Source of the DNA: JAHRAW01 sp965212085 | GTDB lineage: Bacteria > Pseudomonadota > Gammaproteobacteria > Arenicellales > Poriferihabitantaceae | Direction of reading: 5' to 3' | DNA length: 64,000 nucleotides | Assembly: GCA_965212085.1 (NCBI GenBank) | Contig: OZ243042.1 | Span: forward strand, 2,356,001 to 2,420,000 | Shown: positions 48,107 through 59,181 of the stretch, piece by piece | How the letters are laid out: every line of letters starts with the position of its first letter | Position numbering within the stretch: the stretch's first letter is position 1 | Made by a program: the position numbers and the translations under genes | Notes under the pieces: generated by a model | Seen by the model: only the letters and a program-made list of their open reading frames with translations | Told to the model about the DNA's origin: nothing | Databases searched by the model: none

Positions 48107-49081
48107 AAGATCGCTGAGGCGTTTGTCGAGGTTGTCGTACACCGTGGGCGAGACTTCGTAAAGCCATTTGGAAAGATGCGGCTTGAGTGCGTCGGCGCGT
48201 TCGCCGGTGCCGGCGGCGTCCAGGGTCAGCCAGGCGTTGTCATCGTTTTTGTAGGCGTTGAGGGTCAGTTCCAACTGGTCCGATGCGGTCACTTGCGCGG
48301 TTATGTGCTCGCCGGGCAACTTGAGCGAGTGATCGGCGCGCAGGTACACCCGCCTGAATTTCAGATCTTCGGCCACGGCGACGATCTGCTTGAGGGCAAA
48401 CTGATCCTCAACAACGCCGCCTTCGGGCAACTCGCTGAGGCCGAGGCCACCGTCGGCGGTGCGCGTAACGGTGAAAGGTTTCCGGTCGCCGGGATGGGTC
48501 AGGGTCACCGTCAAAACTTCGCCCGGCGCGATGCGCACGATCCGCGTGTCGAGCCATTGTTCGGGAGCGGTCGGCAACCGCAGGCGGACGTCGATCAACC
48601 AACTGGTTTCTTCATCCGCCGCCCTGACGTACTGGCCGCTCACTTGCCGGCTTCGCTTGCCGACGATCAGCCGCCGCGTTTCGTTCGCGCCCTTGAGCGC
48701 GAGCAGTTTGCCGCCGCCATCGCCGCTGCCGGGGTCGGCGACGCCGAGCCGCGCGTAGTATCCGGGGGACGAGGTTTTGCGTTCGAGTTTGCGCGCGTCT
48801 TTGAGGTCGGACAGCAGGCGGCGGATTTGCAGCACGTCCGCGGGGTGGTCGTGATGTTCGGAGACGCGCCACACGTCATGGTCATGGTCGCGGTATATGC
48901 TGACTTCGGGAGTTTCGCCGGCGCCGATCTCGATGCGCTCAATACCGTCGAGCGCTTCAAACGTCAGTTCCGGAAACAACGCCGGCGCGGCTTCCGGCGC
49001 AGGTTCGGAGACGCTCAGCCACGCCGCGACCACGGCGGCCGCGAGCGCCGAGGCGATGATGATCCAGCGCGCCGGCTTCAC
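48092..49081 (-). CDS. DUF4340-domain membrane-anchored protein
   Basis: 329 residues: one N-terminal helix (WIIIASALAAAVVAAWLSV), then a periplasmic DUF4340 region (IERIEIGAGETPEVSIYRD, WRVSEHHDHPAD, LLSDLKDARKLERKTSSPGYYARLGV). DUF4340 proteins usually occur with GldG and an ABC-2 transporter, as here, but their role is unknown. Its start overlaps the GldG gene by four bases. The terminal VEVH comes from a dispersed element. Confidence 0.9.
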   Translation of the reverse strand: MKPARWIIIASALAAAVVAAWLSVSEPAPEAAPALFPELTFEALDGIERIEIGAGETPEVSIYRDHDHDVWRVSEHHDHPADVLQIRRLLSDLKDARKLERKTSSPGYYARLGVADPGSGDGGGKLLALKGANETRRLIVGKRSRQVSGQYVRAADEETSWLIDVRLRLPTAPEQWLDTRIVRIAPGEVLTVTLTHPGDRKPFTVTRTADGGLGLSELPEGGVVEDQFALKQIVAVAEDLKFRRVYLRADHSLKLPGEHITAQVTASDQLELTLNAYKNDDNAWLTLDAAGTGERADALKPHLSKWLYEVSPTVYDNLDKRLSDLVEVH

Positions 49082-50994
49082 GACGCCGCGCTCCGCTTGC
49101 GCCGCCTGACCCGGACGAAACCCATAACCAGCGCGGCGGCGGTGACCAGCAACGGCATGCTGATGACGTTGAGTAGCTTGAGCCTGGCGCCGAGGTTTTC
49201 GATGTCCTTGACCAGTTGGTGGCGCACGTTGCGAAGTTTCTTGCGAATCTCGACTTTTTTGCGTTCGAACTTGCCAACTTCCTGGCGCTGGGAGGCGGTC
49301 AGCAGCGTGGATTGTTGATCGTCGCGCTCCTGCTGCAACTCCTGAAGTTTGGCTTCGGCGTCCTTGAGTTCCTTCTCCAGGCTTTGCTCGGTGTCGCGGT
49401 ATTTGCGGCTCGCCGCGTCCTCGATCTCCCGCACGCGGGTGAACGGGCGCGAGTAACTGGCGCGGCTGCGGATGCCGATGAGGTCGGTGCTGCCGAACAG
49501 GTTGTCCACCAGGTTGATGACAAAATCACGGTTGCCGGCGAACGGCTGCATGATGGTGCGGCCAAAGAACTGCCGGCGCTGCGCCCACATACGGTCAGCG
49601 AGCACGTCGGCGTCGGCGACCACGGTCACCACCCCGGCGGCGGTTGCCTTGGATAGATGCGGGGCGGGTTCCGGTGCGGGTTCGGCGGCGGCGTTCTCGT
49701 CCTCGCCCGACCCAAGCGGCGGCGGCCCGTCAAACGCGCTTTGGAAAGTGCCACGGATGCGCGCCGCCAGCGGGTAACGCTCGCCGGTCGGGGTCAAGAG
49801 TTTGAGCAAGTCGCCGGCGCGCGGCAGGTAGCGAAAGTTTTGTATCGGTATCGGCATCGCCTGCTCGCTGGTCTGCACCAGCGGCGTCAGTTCAGTATCA
49901 TCATCCTCGGCGCGCACGTACGAAGCCATGTAAAAGTTCAATGAGTTGAGCGCGTTGGTCACGACGTCCTCGCGGTTGAAGTCCTCAGCGCGCAGGCTCG
50001 GCACCGCCGGATGCGCCTCCGGACGGCTCCCCGCGCCATACGACACCGACAGCCCGCGCGCGGCGTCGCCGATGATCGCGTCTTCGTCAACGCTGAACCC
50101 CCAGGCGCGGAACAGGCGGTTCAAACCGGAGCTCTTGTCTTTGGGATCCTGCAGCGGCGCGTTCGGCACCGGCGACTGCTCGGCGTCGGCGTGGGGGTCA
50201 ACGAAAAACAGCCCCTTGCCGCCGCGCATGATGAACTGGTCAATGGCGTACACCGTCTTCTCCGGCAGATCCTTGGGGTGCACCACCATCAGCACTTCGA
50301 CTTCGCGCGGAACCAGCGCGGCGTCGGTCTCCACCGTGCGCACGTCAAACACCTGCTTCAACTGCTCGGTCATCAGCCACGGCTTGCCGGCACCGGCCTG
50401 AGCACCGAGAGCGGCGGCCTGGGACGGCGACGGATCCATGGGCAGCGTACTCATCAACCCCAGCACCGGTTTGTTGACGCGCACCAGGCCGTAGATCAAC
50501 TTGCCGAGGTCGTATTCCAGAAACGCTTCGCGGTCGGTTTGCAGGAACGGGATCACTTCGGTGGCGTCGAGGGCGTTGGTGCCGGCGACGCCGAAGTAGA
50601 TTTTGTCGCCGCTCCGAACCGGCACCGCCTGCAAGCCCAGCTGCGTGGCGCGGTCTTCTTCTTCCGAGAACGCTTCGGGGTTGACGTAGTGCAAGCGCAG
50701 GTTGCCGTCTGCGATCAGGCTGTATTCCTCAAGCACGTCTTTGACGCGGGCGTAATAGTTGCGGAGGTGCGGCAGGTTTTTGGTTTCTTTCTCCGAGAAG
50801 AACAGGTACAGGTTGACCGGCTCTTCGATCTGTTCGAGGATGTTGCGCGTGCCCTCGGACAGGGTGTAGAGCCGGTTGCTGGTCAAGTCCAGGCGCACGC
50901 CACGCAACAGTTCGTTGTTGAGGATCATCAGCGCCAGGAACAATACCGCGAACGCCGCGATCAACGCGCCTCTGGAAAGGTTGAGTTTCATCAT
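49078..50994 (-). CDS. GldG-family protein of an ABC transport system
   Basis: 638 residues. N-terminal helix (GALIAAFAVLFLALMILNN), then a large periplasmic region with the family pattern LDLTSNRLYTLSEGTRNIL, NLYLFFSEKETKNLPHLRNYYARVKDVLEEY, and FIMRGGKGLFFVDPHAD. A charged coiled coil (about 540-600) precedes a last helix (ISMPLLVTAAALVMGFV) and a basic tail. Similar to the auxiliary component of the gliding-motility ABC system, but such clusters occur in many non-gliding bacteria. Substrate unknown. Confidence 0.9.
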   Translation of the reverse strand: MMKLNLSRGALIAAFAVLFLALMILNNELLRGVRLDLTSNRLYTLSEGTRNILEQIEEPVNLYLFFSEKETKNLPHLRNYYARVKDVLEEYSLIADGNLRLHYVNPEAFSEEEDRATQLGLQAVPVRSGDKIYFGVAGTNALDATEVIPFLQTDREAFLEYDLGKLIYGLVRVNKPVLGLMSTLPMDPSPSQAAALGAQAGAGKPWLMTEQLKQVFDVRTVETDAALVPREVEVLMVVHPKDLPEKTVYAIDQFIMRGGKGLFFVDPHADAEQSPVPNAPLQDPKDKSSGLNRLFRAWGFSVDEDAIIGDAARGLSVSYGAGSRPEAHPAVPSLRAEDFNREDVVTNALNSLNFYMASYVRAEDDDTELTPLVQTSEQAMPIPIQNFRYLPRAGDLLKLLTPTGERYPLAARIRGTFQSAFDGPPPLGSGEDENAAAEPAPEPAPHLSKATAAGVVTVVADADVLADRMWAQRRQFFGRTIMQPFAGNRDFVINLVDNLFGSTDLIGIRSRASYSRPFTRVREIEDAASRKYRDTEQSLEKELKDAEAKLQELQQERDDQQSTLLTASQRQEVGKFERKKVEIRKKLRNVRHQLVKDIENLGARLKLLNVISMPLLVTAAALVMGFVRVRRRKRSAAS

Positions 50995-51016
50995 CGCCGC
51001 CTCATCACCATACCGC

Positions 51017-51751
51017 CTAGTCGCTCTTCTTCATCTCGATCACGACCGAGTTGACGCCGAGCCAGAAGCCGATCATCAGGGCGAAGTACACGACGTCGTT
51101 GAGGCTGATGACGCCCTTGCTGAGCAGGCTGAAATGGCGGATGAAACTCAGCGAGGCGATGGTGTCGAGCAGCAGCTGCGGCATCCACGCGCTCAGCGGG
51201 TCGAGCACCAGCGGGAAATCGCTGAGCAGAAACAGGAAGCACACCACGACGCTGAGGATGAACGCGATCACCTGGTTTTTGGTGGTCGCCGAGATGCACG
51301 AACCGATGGCGAGAAATCCGCCGGCCATCAGCAGGCTGCCCAGGTACGCGGCGACGATGACGCCGTTGTCGGGGTTGCCGAGGTAGTTCACCGTGATCCA
51401 GATCGGGAAGGTCAGCAGCAGGGCGACGGTGGTGAAACTCCACGCCGCGAGGAACTTGCCGGCCACCGCCTGGGTGGTCGTGACCGGCAGCGTCATCAGC
51501 AACTCAAGGCTGCCGCTTTTGCGCTCCTCGGCCCACAGGCGCATGGAAATCGCGGGCACCAAAAACAAATACAGCCACGGATGATACGCAAAAAACGCGA
51601 CCAGGCTGGCCTGCCCGTTCTCGTACAGGCCGCCGAGGTAAAACGCCATGGTCGCGCTCAGGGCGAGGAAGATGACGATGAACACGTAGGCGATCGGCGT
51701 CGAGAAATAACTCCCCAACTCCCGCCTGAAAATCGCCAGCGTCGCCTTCAC
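51017..51751 (-). CDS. ABC-2 type permease (GldF/NosY-like)
   Basis: 244 residues, six membrane helices, beginning KATLAIFRRELGSYFSTPIAYVF. I start at GTG 51749-51751, which overlaps the ATPase stop as GTGA; longer frames upstream only cover the ATPase gene. The EERKSGSLELLMTLPVT loop is typical of ABC-2 permeases. Partner of the upstream ATPase; the GldG gene follows after 22 bases. Confidence 0.9.
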   Translation of the reverse strand: MKATLAIFRRELGSYFSTPIAYVFIVIFLALSATMAFYLGGLYENGQASLVAFFAYHPWLYLFLVPAISMRLWAEERKSGSLELLMTLPVTTTQAVAGKFLAAWSFTTVALLLTFPIWITVNYLGNPDNGVIVAAYLGSLLMAGGFLAIGSCISATTKNQVIAFILSVVVCFLFLLSDFPLVLDPLSAWMPQLLLDTIASLSFIRHFSLLSKGVISLNDVVYFALMIGFWLGVNSVVIEMKKSD

Positions 51752-52665
51752 GAGGTCGCTCCTTTGGTTACATCGCGGAACACTTCGTCCAGGCGCCCGG
51801 TTTCGAGGCGCAGATCGCCGACCGGCAACTGGGTGTCTTTGACGAAGCGTTCGATGACCGGATACAACGGTTCGGGACCCGACGGGAACACGAACAGGCG
51901 CTCGTTGTTTTCCACCGACTTGACCGATGACAGCGAGCGCAGCTGCGTCGCCACCGCCTGCGGATCCTGCGCGACCATGCTCACGGCGTTGTGAAAGCGC
52001 GAGCGCGCGAGCAGTTGGTCCGGGGTCGCGTCCACCAGCAACTTGCCCGCCGAGATGATCAGCGCGCGGGTGCAAACCGCGCTGACTTCTTCGAGGATGT
52101 GGGTCGAGATCACCACGATCTTGTCGGCGGTCAGCGAGTTGATCAACCGCCGCACCTGGTGCTTCTGGTTCGGGTCGAGGCCGTCTGTGGGCTCGTCCAT
52201 GATCAATACCTTGGGGTCGTGAATCAACGCTTGCGCCAGCCCCACCCGCCGCTTGAAACCCTTGGACAGCGTCTCTATGGGCTGGTGCAGCACCGGGGCG
52301 AGTTCCAGTTTTTCGATCACGTCCGCCAAACCCGCGCGCGCTCTTTCCGCGCCAACCCGGCGCACCGTCAAAATAAATTTCAAGAACTCCCGCACCGTCA
52401 TCTCGCCGTACGCCGGCGCGCCCTCGGGCGTGTAACCGATGATGCGCTTGGCGGCGATCGCTTCGCTTTCAATGTCGTGGCCGCAGATCTCGATGCGCCC
52501 GGCGGACGGCTGCATGAAGCCGGTGAGCATCTTCATGGTCGTGGACTTGCCGGCACCGTTGGGGCCGAGAAAGCCGAGCACCTCGCCGGTCCTGACCTCG
52601 AAACTGAGGCCGTCAACCGCAACAAAGGCGCCGAAATGCTTACTGAGATTGCTGACTTTAATCAT
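51748..52665 (-). CDS. ABC transporter ATP-binding protein (GldA-like)
   Basis: 305 residues from ATG 52665 (MIKVSNLSKHFGAFVAVDG); further-upstream Met codons lack homology. Walker A LGPNGAGKSTTMKMLTGFMQPS, signature LSKGFKRRVGLAQAL, Walker B VLIMDEPTDGLDPNQ and switch VVISTHILEEVSAV are intact. The C-terminal domain (about 220-305) is of the type that follows ABC-2 exporters. First gene of the ATPase-permease-GldG-DUF4340 unit. Confidence 0.92.
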   Translation of the reverse strand: MIKVSNLSKHFGAFVAVDGLSFEVRTGEVLGFLGPNGAGKSTTMKMLTGFMQPSAGRIEICGHDIESEAIAAKRIIGYTPEGAPAYGEMTVREFLKFILTVRRVGAERARAGLADVIEKLELAPVLHQPIETLSKGFKRRVGLAQALIHDPKVLIMDEPTDGLDPNQKHQVRRLINSLTADKIVVISTHILEEVSAVCTRALIISAGKLLVDATPDQLLARSRFHNAVSMVAQDPQAVATQLRSLSSVKSVENNERLFVFPSGPEPLYPVIERFVKDTQLPVGDLRLETGRLDEVFRDVTKGATS

Positions 52666-52767
52666 AATTTTGTGGCATATATTGTGGCGTACCCAAAGCA
52701 AAAATCCACCGCCCATGACAGGTAAGGCGCGGGCGGGGCGCATTTGTACCCAAAAATCGAAATTTTT

Positions 52768-53580
52768 TCAAGAGATTTCCGGCGGCGCCACGCGAATTTG
52801 CGCGGACGGCGGCGGCGTTGCGATGGCGGTGCCGTAGATCAGTTCCCAGGTGATGGCGAGGGGCGCGCCCGGTTCGCGCAAGTCCTCCAGGGCTTTGGCA
52901 AACCCGTCAAAGCGCGCCTTGCCGGTCAGGGTTTTGCGCCGCGCTTGCAGGACGTTGGTGAATCCTTCGCCACGCAGGTCGGCGTACAACAGACCGGGGC
53001 GCTGGTATTCCACCGTAACCCGGTCAACGTCGACGATGGGGCGGGCGAACCCGGTGCGGAGGAGTTGATCGCCGATGAGGTGCATGTCAATGAAGGGATG
53101 CACGTGGGGGCGCTCGTCCACCTCGCCCCACGCCCGGCGCAGCTGCTGCAGGGTGTCGGGGCCGAGGGTGCAAAACAACAATCGGCCGCCCGGTCGTAGC
53201 AACCGCAATGCTTCGGCCAGCACCGCCTCCGGGTCCAGCCACGCCATTTGCAGGCCGATGACGACTCCGTCAAAGCCGCCGGCATTGTCGTCAAACAAAG
53301 GCGCCTCGGCAACCGGGGATTCGAGCAGGGAAACCCGCCGGATGGTCACGGCCTCGCCCAGGTTCAGATCCGGGGCGGCGCCGTCAAAATCCAGCAGCAG
53401 CACCCGGCCCCGGTCTTGCGCGCCGTCAGCGGTCTGCTCCACGGCCCAGCGCTCCTCCAGTTCACGCCCGATGCGGGCGAACAAGTAGCCCAGCCCGCCC
53501 GCCGGGGTTTTTCGGCGCGGCGCGGCCCTGGCCCTTGCGATTTGGTGAAGATCAAGTTTCAATAGGTCGGTATGTTCCAT
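52768..53580 (-). CDS. BioC-like methyltransferase-fold protein lacking motif I
   Basis: 270 residues. The C-terminal two thirds is strongly BioC-like (malonyl-ACP O-methyltransferase): LRLLRPGGRLLFCTLGPDTLQQLRRAW, DERPHVHPFIDMHLIGDQLLRTGFARPIVDVDRVTVEYQ. The SAM-binding DxGCGTG motif expected near residue 55-65 is absent; instead RVLLLDFDGAAPDLNLGEAV. The protein may therefore not bind SAM in the usual way, or may be a partner protein. No other biotin gene is nearby. It is divergent from comF, which sits near bio genes in other gammaproteobacteria. Confidence 0.8.
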   Translation of the reverse strand: MEHTDLLKLDLHQIARARAAPRRKTPAGGLGYLFARIGRELEERWAVEQTADGAQDRGRVLLLDFDGAAPDLNLGEAVTIRRVSLLESPVAEAPLFDDNAGGFDGVVIGLQMAWLDPEAVLAEALRLLRPGGRLLFCTLGPDTLQQLRRAWGEVDERPHVHPFIDMHLIGDQLLRTGFARPIVDVDRVTVEYQRPGLLYADLRGEGFTNVLQARRKTLTGKARFDGFAKALEDLREPGAPLAITWELIYGTAIATPPPSAQIRVAPPEIS

Positions 53581-53645
53581 TCGCTCAGTTCCGGCTTTGC
53601 CCCTTTTGCTAAACGCGCTTTTGCTGAACGCGCCCCGGCCAAGTC

Positions 53646-54344
53646 ATGGCCATGCGCACGGCCATGCTGAAAGCCGGGGCGTTGCTCAATGCCCTGGTGC
53701 CGGAGCGTTGCCCGGTATGCGCGGTGCGCGCAAGCCCGGGGTTCTGCGGCGACTGCCGGCGATTGCTGCCCTGGATTATGACCGGTTGCGAGGTCTGCGG
53801 TACGGAATTATACGAGGTCGGCGTGTGCGGCGGCTGCCAATCGCGCCGGCCCCATTATGACCATGCGGTGATTCCGTTCAAGTACCGCGCGCCGGTGTCG
53901 GATCACATCCAAACCCTCAAATACAACCGGCAATTGCGCCACGCCGGTTCCCTGGGCGCGATGATCTGCCGGCAGGTGTGGAAAGACCAAAGCCCGGCGC
54001 CGGACCTGCTGATACCCGTGCCGCTGCATCCGCGCCGCCTGCGCCAGCGGGGCTTCAACCAGGCGCTGGAAATCGCCCGGCGGATCGGCGCGGAACTGGG
54101 CATTGATGTCAGCCATTCGGCCCTGGCGCGCATCAAAAACACCGTCTCCCAAACCGGCCTCGGCGAACGCCAGAGACGCCGCAACGTCAAAGGCGCGTTC
54201 CAGGCCCCCGCCCCCATCCGCCACGCCCACGTCGCCCTCGTCGACGACGTGGTCACCAGCGGCAGCACCGCCAACGCCGCAGCGCGCGAGTTGAAACGCG
54301 CCGGCGTGGAGATGGTTAGTGTGTGGGCGGCGGCGAAGACGTAG
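53646..54344 (+). CDS. comF: ComF-family phosphoribosyltransferase
   Basis: 232 residues. N-terminal double zinc ribbon (CPVCAVRASPGFCGDC; CEVCGTELYEVGVCGGC) and a C-terminal phosphoribosyltransferase fold with YDHAVIPFKYRAPVSDHIQTLKY, PVPLHPRRLRQRGFNQALEIAR and PRPP loop VALVDDVVTSGSTANAAARE. ComF/GntX proteins act in DNA uptake or use of DNA as nutrient in several species. Start could be at either of two nearby ATG codons (53646 or 53652). Confidence 0.92.
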   Translation: MAMRTAMLKAGALLNALVPERCPVCAVRASPGFCGDCRRLLPWIMTGCEVCGTELYEVGVCGGCQSRRPHYDHAVIPFKYRAPVSDHIQTLKYNRQLRHAGSLGAMICRQVWKDQSPAPDLLIPVPLHPRRLRQRGFNQALEIARRIGAELGIDVSHSALARIKNTVSQTGLGERQRRRNVKGAFQAPAPIRHAHVALVDDVVTSGSTANAAARELKRAGVEMVSVWAAAKT

Positions 54345-54432
54345 GTAAATGCGGGCGTTTAGCACGAATCATTTTTTCATTGTGTGAGATATAATCAGCA
54401 CTCCAACGATATAACCGAAGAGGAATACGACA

Positions 54433-55125
54433 ATGTCTGAATCAATGACAGTAGAAACGATTGTTGAAGCCGAATATATTTTGAAAGATTACTGGACAAA
54501 GATGAGATTTCCGTATCAAACAAAAGGGAAAGGGTGGAGCGATGTGGATATTCTCGCATATAACCCGGAAAAAAAGCATCTTGTGATTTCGGAATCAAAA
54601 GTTCGCGGGCCGAAAAAAAATGTGTCCGCATATACAGAAGACACAAAAAAAGCATACGGCACAATTCTTGAATTTGATGGCGACAACTATTTTTCGTTTA
54701 TCAAAAACTTGCCAAAAATTTGCTCGGACAAGACTGTCTTTAACGATTTTGACAAAATGGTCAAAAAATTAACCATTCAACTTGTTTCAAATATCATTAT
54801 TGAAGACGAGTTGAAGGCCAGTGCGGCCGAATGTGTGCTTAAAAAAGTAAAGGCGGAACTAAAAAATAGCAACCCTTCATTGCCGGCAAACATGGAAATT
54901 GAAGTGAAGATTGACACCACGATGGATGTTATTGCGCGGGTGATTGAAGAAGAAAAGAAACACCCTCAAGGCCGCAGATATGGGCACGCAATGCTCGACA
55001 TCGCAAGAGAGATAAACCGATATTCAAACCCAACGGTAAACTACGCTGGCCGGGGAAAAAGTAAGACCGGCCCAATCAAAAAGCAAGCCGTCAAACAATT
55101 TGCCGAGGCGGTCGGCATGGTGCGG

Positions 55126-55131
<6 letters not shown>
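54433..55131 (+). CDS. Unrecognised protein with a PD-(D/E)XK nuclease-like motif
   Basis: 232 residues, Lys-rich, in a clearly AT-rich gene (many AAA, GAA, ATT codons) among GC-rich neighbours, which suggests horizontal gain. Residues 31-58 (GKGWSDVDILAYNPEKKHLV then ISESKV) fit the core of a PD-(D/E)XK nuclease: Asp37/Asp39, then Glu54-x-Lys56, with Glu14 in the preceding helix. GAGGA lies before the start. The rest (helices 70-160 and a basic C-terminus with GRGKSKTGPIKKQ) is unfamiliar. It stands alone between comF and clpB, its stop overlapping the clpB stop by six bases. An orphan restriction-like or repair nuclease is a guess. Confidence 0.75.
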
Positions 55132-57717
<2,586 letters not shown>

Positions 57718-57773
57718 GGATGGCTCCGTAACATAATGACGGCGCGGGCATAACGCTCCGCTTGATGGATAAC

Positions 57774-57802
57774 AAATGGGGTTTGCGCCGCTGTTATTCA
57801 AG
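57774..57802 (-). promoter_or_regulatory. Sigma-32 heat-shock promoter of clpB
   Basis: On the minus strand CTTGAAT (57796-57802), a 14-base spacer, and CCCCATTT (57774-57781). This is an almost perfect match to the RpoH consensus CTTGAAA-N13/15-CCCCATNT, about 57 bases before the clpB start. Confidence 0.88.
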
Positions 57803-57845
57803 CGCACCGTTATTCGCGGGGCGGCGCGCTCCCGCCCGCACGACT

Positions 57846-58667
57846 TCAGTACAACGCCGACTGCAGCGCCATTCGGTGCTTGATGGTGCTGCCGAGTTCC
57901 TCCACCGAGTAGGCGGTTGAGTCGCAGTGCTTGATGCGGTAGCGTGCAAACAGGGACTGCGCCCGGCGGACTTCCTTGCGGCACTGGTCGAGGGAAGCGT
58001 AGCGGCTGTCGGGACGCCGCTCGGAGCGTATCTGTTGCAAGCGGAGCGGGTCTATGGTCAGCCCGAACACCTTGTCCCGGTGGGCGAGGATTTCTTCGGG
58101 CAGGGCATCGCGCTCAAAGTCCTCCTCGGTGAGCGGATAGTTGGCCGCGTAAAAACCGAAGTGCAGGGCCAGGTACAGGCTGGTGGGGGTTTTGCCGCAC
58201 CGCGACACGCCGATCAAAATCACCGTAGCGCGCCGGTAATCCCGCCGGTGCAAGCCGTCGTCGCAGTGCAGGGCGTAGTTGACCGCGCTGATTCGCCGGC
58301 CATACTGGGCCGGGTCGGCGATGCCGTGGGACTTGCCGGCGAGGTGGGAAGCGGTCTGTCCCAGGGCCGCCTCCATGCGCCCGATGAACGGCTCGAACAG
58401 GTTGAAGATTTCCGCGTTGGCGGTGGCCGCTAGGGCCTGGTGATCTTCGCTGGCGAAAGTGGTGAACACCAGCGGCCGCTTGCCGGAATCCGCCGCCACC
58501 CGGTTGATGCGGGCGATGGCTTGCTCTAGTTTTTCGCGGTTCTCGATGAACGGCAGTGCCTCCTGGTTGAACTCGATGGCGGGAAACTGGCTGAGCAGCG
58601 TGTGGCAGATGGTCTCGGCGGTCAGGCCGCTGCGGTCGGAGAGGATAAAAACCGGATGCTGTGTCAA
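57846..58667 (-). CDS. ppsR: PEP synthase regulatory kinase/pyrophosphorylase
   Basis: Bifunctional regulator that phosphorylates and dephosphorylates PEP synthase (DUF299 family). VFILSDRSGLTAETICHTLL at the N-terminus, P-loop VILIGVSRCGKTPTSLYLA, then NYPLTEEDFERDALPEEI and the C-terminal STAYSVEELGSTI. I start at TTG 58667 (TQHPVFILSDRSG), with GAGG six bases upstream, because the upstream residues have no homology. 273 residues, normal for the family. The usual divergent ppsA is not present; an amidase remnant lies there instead. Confidence 0.92.
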   Translation of the reverse strand: MTQHPVFILSDRSGLTAETICHTLLSQFPAIEFNQEALPFIENREKLEQAIARINRVAADSGKRPLVFTTFASEDHQALAATANAEIFNLFEPFIGRMEAALGQTASHLAGKSHGIADPAQYGRRISAVNYALHCDDGLHRRDYRRATVILIGVSRCGKTPTSLYLALHFGFYAANYPLTEEDFERDALPEEILAHRDKVFGLTIDPLRLQQIRSERRPDSRYASLDQCRKEVRRAQSLFARYRIKHCDSTAYSVEELGSTIKHRMALQSALY

Positions 58668-58803
58668 GGTGGCCTCGGTGCGTAAATTGCCAATGCAACC
58701 ATTGTACCGCCAAACCCGGATACTCCGGATATTGGATGGATTTTTGGAGCATAATTCCCGGTCGGTTTCCAGCTTCCTTACGCCATCCAATAAACCATAG
58801 CCC

Positions 58804-59103
58804 GTGACAGACATCTGTAAATGGTCCGCCTGCGAAGTGGTGGCGCAGCTGCAATCCGGCGGCATCTCCGTGCACGACGCGTTGGACAGCGTGGAGAAGC
58901 GGATTCTGTCGGTTGACCCAAAAATAAACGCCCTGCCGACGCTTTGCTTTGAACGGGCGCGACATAACGTGGATGCGGATGCGGATGCGGACGCGGATTC
59001 AATAACCGGAACCAAGCGCACGCCCCACCAACGCGGCTTGCTGCACGGACTCCCCGTGACCATCAAGGATCTGCTGCCGGTCGCAAGCGTGCGAACCACA
59101 TAG
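58804..59103 (+). pseudogene. Amidase N-terminal remnant
   Basis: About 99 residues from GTG 58804. SVHDALDSVEKRILSVDPKINAL and LHGLPVTIKDLLPVASVRTT are the first conserved blocks of amidase-signature enzymes (GatA-like), which normally run to 450-500 residues. The frame ends exactly where a dispersed repeat begins (TAGGGAGC at 59101), and the catalytic Ser-Ser-Lys region is missing except for the first Lys (in VTIKD). An internal GATGCG repeat encodes DADADADAD. Truncated and surely not an active amidase. Confidence 0.8.
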
Positions 59104-59181
59104 GGAGCGCCGGCGACCGTTTGTTTCATCGCATCGGGAATCCAGAATTACACCGGCGGTGGGTCGTGTGGGGCCGGACAA
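59101..59181. repeat. Dispersed repeat remnant
   Basis: TAGGGAGCGCCGGCGACCGT and ATCGGGAATCCAG (to 59143) match part of the element at 139-205 and 47957-48026; GGTGGGTCGTGTGGG (59158-59172) matches the next part of the 1-130 mosaic. It lies against the amidase remnant and the der stop. Confidence 0.75.
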
